Positions 50,901 through 59,900 of a stretch of DNA of 64,000 nt are shown here, one piece after another. Each line of letters starts with the position of its first letter. Within the stretch, counting starts at the first letter, position 1. The notes under the pieces were generated by a model that made no database searches, had not been told where the DNA came from, and saw nothing but the letters and a program-made list of their open reading frames with translations. Origin of the DNA: Cyprinodon diabolis (lineage: Eukaryota; Chordata; Actinopteri; Cyprinodontiformes; Cyprinodontidae); the NCBI GenBank assembly GCA_030533445.1, contig CM060073.1:40036928-40100927 (forward strand). Reading direction: 5' to 3'. The position numbers and the translations under genes were made by a program.

Positions 50901-53900
50901 CGACACAGTTCTTGCTTTAGTTATTCAAGGGTGAGAAAATGCTACCAAGCACCAATGGGATCCCATACTTCTGCTTCAACACCAAAAAGTACCACAAGGA
51001 ACATGGTCCTATTTATTTCAGAGATCCAAAAAGCTCAGGTGGACAGAACCACTCCCAAGAGCCCTTCAGATGATCTATGGACACAAAGATCTAGTTTACT
51101 GTTCCAGCTGAACAATTAGTGGGAGTTTCATTCAAGCAAAACAAAGTAAACTTCTGAGGGAGCCTAGGAAGTTTGACCACACTCTTTGGTTTCAATTCAA
51201 TTAAATTCAATTCAATTCAGTTTATTTATATAGCGCCAAATTCACAACACATGTCATCTCAAGGCACTTTACAGTTCAACCAGATCATACAGTCAAATTG
51301 ATTCAAAGTTTTCTATCTAAGGAAAACCAGTTGATTGCATCGACTCATTGACTCAAATACAATCCCTCACACTAAGCATGCTTGTAGCGACAGTGGAGGA
51401 AAAACTCCCTTTTAACAGGAAGAAACCTCCAGCAGAACCAGGCTCAGTGTGAGCGGCCATCTGCCGAGGCCGACTGGGGTTCAAGGAGACAGAAGCAGAG
51501 ATACAAAAAGCAGCTGTAAAAGGCGGCCCCGTCCAGGAAACACACAGCCAGGCAGACGAGCTCCAAGGCAGCTCCCATGCCAGAGGAGGAAGAGAGCACA
51601 TTCACCCAGCCACGGCCAGAGAAACAGGACCACACCTGAAGACAGGCCGATCTCCAACATCTACAAACAAGGGTGTTGATGGAAGCAGCACAGCTGATGT
51701 TTCTTTCCTGGATGACGTCACAGCCAAACAGGAACAGACGAGGCAAAGCTACTCTGAGGAAAAGCAGAGAGAGCAGAACGTTAGAGATTGAACTAACAGA
51801 TTCTGCAGAATAGGAGAACAGAGAGAGAATGAAGCAGAATGATGAAATGGGGGTCCCTATGTCCTCCAAAAGTCTAAGCCTATAGCAGCATAACTTTAAA
51901 GACAGCTGAGGATAACCTGAGCCACCCTAACTATAAGCTTTATCAAAAAGGAAAGTTTTAAGCCTAGCCTTAAAAGTAGACAGAGTGTCTGCCTCACGGA
52001 CTAAAACTGGTAGTTGGTTTCACAGGAGAGGAGCCTGATAACTAAAAGATCTGCCTCCCATTCTACTTTTAGAAATTCTAGGAACCACTAGTAAACCTGC
52101 AGATTGAGAGCGAAGTGCTCTGTTAGGAACATAAGGAACAATCAGATCTCTGATATAAGATGGAGCTTGGCCATTTAAGGCTTTATATGTGAGAAGGAGG
52201 ATTTTAAATTCTATTCTTGATTTAACAGGAAGCCAATGAAGAGAAGCCAGGATAGGAGAGATATGATCTCTCTTTTTAATTTTCATCAGAACTCTGGCTG
52301 CAGCATTTTGGATCAGCTGAAGGCTTTTAACTACAGTTTGTGGACTTCCTGATAGTAAAGAATTACAATAGTCCAGCCTTGAAGTAACAAATGCATGGAC
52401 TAGTTTCTCAGCATCACCCCTGGACAGGAGATTTCTAATTTTTGCAATGTTCCACAGATGAAAGAAGGAAATTCTAGAAACCTCTTTGATCTGGGATTTA
52501 AATGACAGGTCCTGATCAAAACTAACACCAAGATTTTTTACTTTATTATCTGAAATCAGTTTAATCCCATCCAAATGAAGTGACTGGCTAATCAGCTTCT
52601 TTTTCAGAGACTCTGGTCCAAAGACTATAACTTCTGTTTTGTCTGCATTCAGAAGCAGAAAGTTAAGAGTCATCCAGGTTTTTATGTCTTCAAGACATGC
52701 CTGTAATCTATGTAATGGGTTAGCTTCATCTGGATTTATAGACAGATATAGCTGGGTATCATCAGCATAACAGTGGAAATTAATCCCATGCTGTCTAATA
52801 ACTCTACCAATTGGGAGCATGTATAAAGTAAAGAGAATTGGTCCTAGCACTGATCCCTGTGGTACTCCACAGGTAACCTTTGAGCGTGTTGAAGATCTAT
52901 CATTAACATAAACAAACTGAATTCGATCAGATAGATAAGATTTAAACCAGTCTAGTGCTGTTCCTTTAATTCCAACAAAATATTCAAGTCTTTCTAAAAG
53001 AATATTATGGTCAACTGTATCAAATGCAGCACTAATATCCAACAGGACGAGCACAGATACAAGTCCATTATCTGAGGCCATGAGAATATCATTAGTGACT
53101 TTCACCAGAGCTGTTTCAGTGCTATGATGAGCTCTAAAGCCAGACTGAAACTCTTCAAAAAGTTCATTATGGTGTAAGTGATCGCAAACTTGTTTGGCAA
53201 CTACTTTCTCAAGAATTTTGGATAAGAAAGGAAGATTGGATATAGGTCTATAATTAACCAAGTCATCTGGGTCAAGAGACGGTTTCTTAAGCAGAGGTTT
53301 AATTACAGCAACCTTAAAAGCTTTAGGTACATATCCCTGTAACAGACATAGATTAATCACATCTACAATGGAGGAGGAGATCAAAGGGAATACCTCCTTA
53401 AATAACCTGGTTGGAACTGGATCTAACATACAAGTTGAAGGCTTAGATGAAGACAATAATTTTGCTAATTCAGAAAGTTCAACTGGATCAAAGCAGTCTA
53501 AACCCGGTTCAGATTCCATGACTACCTCAGGTACAATCGCGGATAGAGGAGTGCTTATGATCTTATTTTTAATAAGATCAATCTTATTTATAAAGAATCC
53601 CATAAAATCATTGCTGCTAAGAGCAGGTGGAATGGACGGTTCAACAGAGCTATGGCTCTGGGTGAGTTTGGCAACTGTATTAAAAAGAAATCTAGGATTA
53701 TTCTTATTCTCCTCTTTTAATGAGGAGAAGTATGCTGCTCTTGCTTTACAAAGGGTCCTCTTATACAGCAGTAAACCATTTTTCCAGACTAGGAAGGACT
53801 CCCGCAGGCCTGTGGAGCGATATTTTCTCTCCAGTTTCCTAGCATTTTGCTTCAAAGTACGCAGCTCTGCATTAAACCAAGGAGCAAGCTTTCTATTTTC

Positions 53901-56900
53901 AACGGTTTTCATTTTCAAGGGAGCTGCGTTGTCTAAGGCAGTACGCAGAGAACTAGCAACCCCATCAACAAAATCATCAACCTGTGAAGGGGAATAAGCT
54001 ATGCTTTTGCACTCTGCAGCACTGCTCAGCGACACAGAGGAGAGAGAAAGTGAAGCAGATTCTTTAAAATTTATAACTGCACTATCTGATAAAGATCTAC
54101 TAAAATTGAACCTTCTTTTGGGGGAGGAGAACTCTGTTAAAGTAATCCTGAAGGTTATTAGAAAGTGGTCAGAGAGGACAGGGTTGTGAGGAAATACTGT
54201 TATTTCTTCACATTCTATGCCGTATGTCAGCACAAGATCCAAAGTATGAAGATGAGAATGTGTGGGAATATTCACATTTTGAACAAAGCCAATAGTGTCT
54301 AAGATAGCATTAAAGGCTGCTCTTAAGCTATCACCTTCAATGTCAGCATGGATGTTAAAATCTCCCACTATGATGACCCTGTCAGTATTTAATACCAAAT
54401 CAGAAAGGAACTCTGAAAACTCATCTAGAAATTCAGAGTAAGGACCTGGCGGACGATACAAAGTTACAAAAAGAAGAGGTTTTCTTGCCTTGAAATTTGG
54501 ATGAGGGAAATTAAGGGTTAAATGTTCAAAAGAGTTGTAGGTATTAACTGTTTTGGGAGTAATCAGTAAGTCAGACTGGAAGATTGTTGCTACTCCTCCT
54601 CCTCGCCCAGAACTTCTGGGTATGTGAAAATTTAAATAGCTTGAAGGAGTTGCCTCATTTATGCTCACATAATCCTCTTGCTGCAGCCAGGTTTCTGTAA
54701 GGCAACACAAGTCAATGTGATTATCACAAATCAAGTCATTAACTAGCAGACTTTTAGAGGAAAGCGATCTTATGTTAAACAGACCGCATTTAATTGTTTT
54801 AACTTTTTCCCCAATTGGAGTTATTTTGATTTTAATTAGATTATCATGATTTACTCCTTTGGGAATCTTTGCTAATTTATTAGATTTTGGTCGTGGGCAA
54901 GACACTGTCTGGATGGAGTAAAGAGTGGGTAACAGTAGAGAAGCTGCAGAGATGTGTGTTAAACTACAACTCTGCTTCCTGGTCTGCACCCTGGGTGGTC
55001 AGGGTTTTGGTTTCATTTTCTGAAAAAAAAGAAGAAACTTAAAATCAAAAACATAAGATGAGACATTTCCATAAACAGTCTTCTAGCTGCAGTGTTACGT
55101 TAAGACATACCAGATAAAAACTCTGTTGCTTTTTGTGCTGTTTGTTCAGGAGCTGCCAGAGTATGACCAGCCTCTTCAGTAACACCATGTCTCCTGCCAA
55201 AGATGGTAACTCTTCCCTGCCTCGTCGCTCCACAAACCTTGGCAAACCTCCACTGCGGGCACTTTACGATTTACTCATCGCACCTATGGAGGGGGTAAGT
55301 GCTGCCGCTCTGTCATTTGCTGCATCCTGTAATTATAAGAGTTAACCAAGCTGTAAAAGCCCTAAGAGAAAAACAATCACCATAAACTGACAATCGTTTT
55401 TATATCGATTTTTTTTATTGTCATTTCATTTGTCTGACAGGGTCTGATGCACTCCAGCGGGCCTGTTGGCAGACATAGACAGCTGGTGATGGTCCTGGAG
55501 GGAGAGCTGTACCTCATCCCGTTTGCTCTGCTGAAAGGAAGCTCCTCTAATGAATACCTGTATGAGCGTTTCAGCCTCATCGCTGTGCCCTCCATCCATG
55601 GCCTTGGATTCAGTGCAAAGGTTGGACTTCTCAATTAGTTTACTGGAATTAAATCATGTGTTTTAAAGCCTGTTTTGCATATCTGAGTATCAAGTTATTG
55701 TGCAGAAACATAAACTGTGTTGCTGTTCACTCAGACTCACTCGCAGCGTTCTGGACCAGCTCCGTGTGGTGGGGTATCCATGGCAGCAGTGGTTGGAAAT
55801 CCTAGACTGCCTTCACCTGTGATGGACCGCTGGCTTTGGGGACCCATGCCCACCGCTGAGGAAGAAGCTCTAATGGTTGCAGAGCTGCTGGGGTGTCAAC
55901 CTCTTACTGGCTCATCTGCCACTAAGGAGAGGGTGATGGGAACCCTCACGCAGGCTGAGTGTGCCCATTTTGCCACCCACATTTCTTGGAAACTGGCGGC
56001 TCTGGTGCTTACCCCAAACCCGGAATGTGTACCTGGCGGATCAGGATCCACTGTTGGGGTGGGAACGATAGGCAGAGGAGCGAGTGGAAGGAGAGGCAGC
56101 GGCAGTCGAGGGAGGAAGGGCTCTGTTGGCAGCGGCTACACCATCCCAGAGTCTCTCAGCATGCAGGATGACAACAGCGATGTGGAGAGTATCTGTGACA
56201 GTCCGCCCCTGCAGGAGTTTCTGCTGACAGCGGCAGACATCTTGGACCTGAGGCTGCCTGTCAAGCTGGTAGTGCTGGGGTAGGTGCAACAGTTGTGGAG
56301 ACGTGCAGAGCCTTGCAGTTGCATTTATACTATTTGAATACCACTTTTCCACATTTATATATTTTATGCTCTAAAACCACAAAATTGTGCAACATCTGTT
56401 TCATATTAACGAACAGAACACTTGAATTTAATTATTATTTGAAAGGAATATGACACGTTTTTAAAAAATGTAAAAAAAACTACCCATAGGCCTCCTAGCT
56501 GCGTCTGTGATCAATGCTCCTCTTGCACAGCCATGTCTTTAAAAGTTTGCAGTTGTGGCATTCACTTCTTCTTTTTAGATCTGGTGTTGAGCTGTGCTTT
56601 GTGAGTTGCTTGCTAAATCTGCTTTTAATTCCAGCAAAGCCATTTGTTTACTAATGCTCTCAATGAAAACTCTGAGTCCTTTACAGAAGTCTGTTTTTGT
56701 ACTCAGATTAGAAAAAATACATGTTTCCTTGGGTTGATTTAAGGACATTGCTGTAAAAAGTTCTGAATACAGAGGTTTTTCTTACTTCATCAATTATTTA
56801 CATACATTAAAGTTTATATTTGTAAAATTAAATCATGAAAAAGTCTAGGTCTTTAAACAGGGTCTATGTTTATGTCAGTATTGTATAAAACATATAAAAT

Positions 56901-59900
56901 CAATTATTTGCTTCTGTGTGACTGTGTCTGCAGGTCGTACCAAGAGTCTAGCAGCAAGGTGACAGCAGATGGTGTTGTGGGACTAACCAGAGCCTTCCTG
57001 GCTGCTGGTGCTCAGTGTGTTCTGGTGTCCCTGTGGCCTGTACCTGTTGCGGCCTCCAAGGTTTTTGTCCACGCGTTCTATTCTGCTCTGCTGAATGGGA
57101 CCAAGGCTAGTGCAGCTCTTGCAGATGCCATGAAGACCGTGCAGAGCAGCAAGCAGTATTCTCATCCCTCCAACTGGGCAGGTTAGGGATGTTATTCATG
57201 TATTAATTAAGCTGTGGTCAAACAGACATAATGATCATAAAATGACGTCTTCACCTTGCTTTATTCCCCCTGTAGGATATATGCTTATTGGCAATGATGT
57301 GAAGCTAAACAGCCCATCTTCCCTTATTGGCCAAGCCTTGGCTGAGATTTTGCAGTATCCAGATCGAGCTCGCGATGCTCTGAGAGTTTTACTTCATCTG
57401 GTGAGATATCAGCACAAACAATACAAAATGTGACAACCAGCAGCACGTGAACAAACTGACGCATGGCTGTTATTCTCTCTCCAGGTGGAGAAATCTCTTC
57501 AGAGGATACAGAACGGCCAGCGTAATTCCATGTATACATCACAGCAGAGCGTGGAGAACAAGGTCTGTGGGGTCCCTGGATGGCAGGCCCTGCTGACAGC
57601 TGTGGGCTTCCGTCTCGACTCTGCAGGCACCGGTCTTCCTGCTGCAGTTTTCTTTCCCACTGCTGACCCAGGAGACAGGCTCCAGCAGTGCAGCACTACG
57701 CTACAATCACTGCTCGGTATGTTGAGACAGCTCAGGCAGATTCAGGATGTGCTCTGTTGCTTTTTTGTTATGTTTCTCTTCTAAAATTTCAAAGTGCAAA
57801 TGGAGAATAAAAATCATTTTGAAAATGGGAAAATATAAATAATACATAACTGACCGTTATGTTGAGTAATTTATTTTCATGTCTGTTTCATTGATAAATT
57901 AAATCTGTTAGTTTAAGTTTCTGTCATTTCAAATCAGGTACAATTTATGGTGTTGGTTAATTTTAGGGATGAATTTCTTGTATGAATAACAATGATTTCC
58001 CTTTGTTCCCATCCCTCAGGTCTGCCGCCTCCAGCTCTCCAGGCTTTGTGCAAACTCATCACAGCTTCAGAGGCAGGAGAGCAGCTCATCAACCGGGTAA
58101 AAGCCTGCTGCTTCAAACAAATGCACCATATGAAATTGATCTTGGTATTAAATGACATGCATCCTTTTGTACTGAATAAGAACAGTACCTTGCAAAAGCA
58201 TTTACTTCTTTTAAGTTTTTTCTTTATTTCACTTTACATATTTAAACCTGAAAGGGATCATATCTCCAGCCGCATTTACTCTGACACTGTGAGAGAAAAT
58301 TATTAAAAATCCTTTAATAGGCTCCCATGCTTTGGATATGTCGCATATTGTTCTGTTTTTCATCCAAAAAAATGTTACAAACTGTAATCCTACCACAACA
58401 ATTTACAAATCTGGACTTTCTGTGAGGGTTTAAAGAAAAAAAAGTCATAACACGGGCCATTTTTGGTTTGCAGTAGTCATGTTAATATATTTTATTATAT
58501 TTAGAAAGTAGCTTTAATCTGACAAAATGTAGAAAAATACATGTACTATTAGATCAAGGCTACTTCTTTATCCTCACCTTTCGATGCTGTTAAAGTGTCA
58601 GAAAGACATCAGTGCCCACACAAAGTTATGTCACAAATACACACTAATGAAACAGCAAATCCTTGCATATCCTAATCTGCTGCAAATAAGCCTAACCAGC
58701 AGCACAGGCTTCAATGCAGGTTTTTTCTCTCTTCCACACCAGTAGAAAAACTGTTACACAGCAGAGTTTCTTTCCTGTACATGTGTCACGTGTAGCACTC
58801 GCATGCTTGGACTGAGAAGCAATGCAGTTAGGATATTTTTCAGTTTTGGTGTAGAAAATATGAAACATTCTTTAACTGGCCAATGTGTACTGATTACACC
58901 TCAACTGTTTACATTAATACTTTTTACATTTCTTTTTGCTGCTTCTCTTCTTATGACTGAACCTTTTTAATCTTTGTCTGCAAACTTTGTGCATGCATTA
59001 AAACATTAATTATTCTCTTTTCCCTGCTCCCACGCTGTGGTCTGAAGGCTGTTAAAAATATGGTGGCCATGGTAAGTGAGCATTCTCCTGCTTGTACTGC
59101 ATCTCACTCTGTTCTGCTTCAATACTCTAAACCCATTTCTTTTCTTTTTTATTTCTTTTTTTTTATTGTACCTAAGATTGAAACACAAATAAGGCTAACT
59201 TTGTAAAGAAGTTGCAATTAAATTGTTTAAATCTGACGTTGTTAGGTTGCATGGCTACATTCAGAATCAGTATTTTTTTCAATTCCCATTCTCTTTATTT
59301 TGTTTTATTGGATTTAAAACACCAAAGGATTTCAGTCCTGGGTTATTGCAGGTCAAAGAAAATGTCGGGGTAGTCGCAGGGATTAAATCGTGATGTATAA
59401 GTCCAGGCTCACTTTTTCCTCCTGCACAGTTACTCCAGACCGACAAAGCTTCCTCTGTTGTTAGATATGTAATCCCTAAACAAAACGGGCAAGTCTTCTC
59501 ACAGTCCTCGTGAACATTCCCACAAAGGTTTATTTCTTTGAGTTCTAATTCTCTGAAGTTGTTTTTTAATCTAATTTACTAAGAAATATAATTCACTGCA
59601 AAAAATCTAAATCTAGATAAGTAATTTTTTCTTAAAATAAGTGCATTTGTTCTTGAATTGAGGAGGTAAAAGAGACATTTTACCAATGGAACAAGAAAAT
59701 TTAAACTTAAAATAAGATAACACAATTGCATTGTCTTATTTCAAGTGCATATTATCTAATTATCTTATTTTAAGAGTATAATTACTCATTCCATTGGCAA
59801 ACTATCTCATTTACCTACTCAAATTAAGGGTGAATACACTTAATTTAAGAAATTTTTACTTATTTCTAGATAATTTTTGCATTTTATTTTTGTTGCTCAT

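Larger units (their letters stand above)
51195..55005 (-). mobile_element. near-full-length LINE, L2/CR1-like, antisense in ttc28
   Basis: TTTGGTTTCA appears at 51185-51194 and 55006-55015, a likely 10-bp target duplication, although the left copy merges with the tail. On the minus strand the order is a very short leader, a long ORF with endonuclease then reverse transcriptase, a roughly 730-bp 3' untranslated region, and a terminal ATTGA-type pentamer repeat. A pentamer tail instead of poly(A) is typical of L2/CR1-like LINEs. The ORF starts 16 bp from the 5' edge, so any ORF1 and upstream promoter would be missing. Confidence 0.88.
45210..55149 (+). other. ttc28 intron h-i
   Basis: 9.9 kb, the longest complete intron in the window. 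Holds a LINE 3' tail (46223-46440), a 19-bp inverted repeat next to a hAT MITE (47449-48010), a CTCF-like core (49334), a fragment of the 59597 element (50303-50389) and the near-full-length antisense LINE (51195-55005). Confidence 0.85.

Noticed and set aside
53368..53997. 209-codon + strand frame inside the LINE
   Set aside because: Antisense shadow of the RT ORF.
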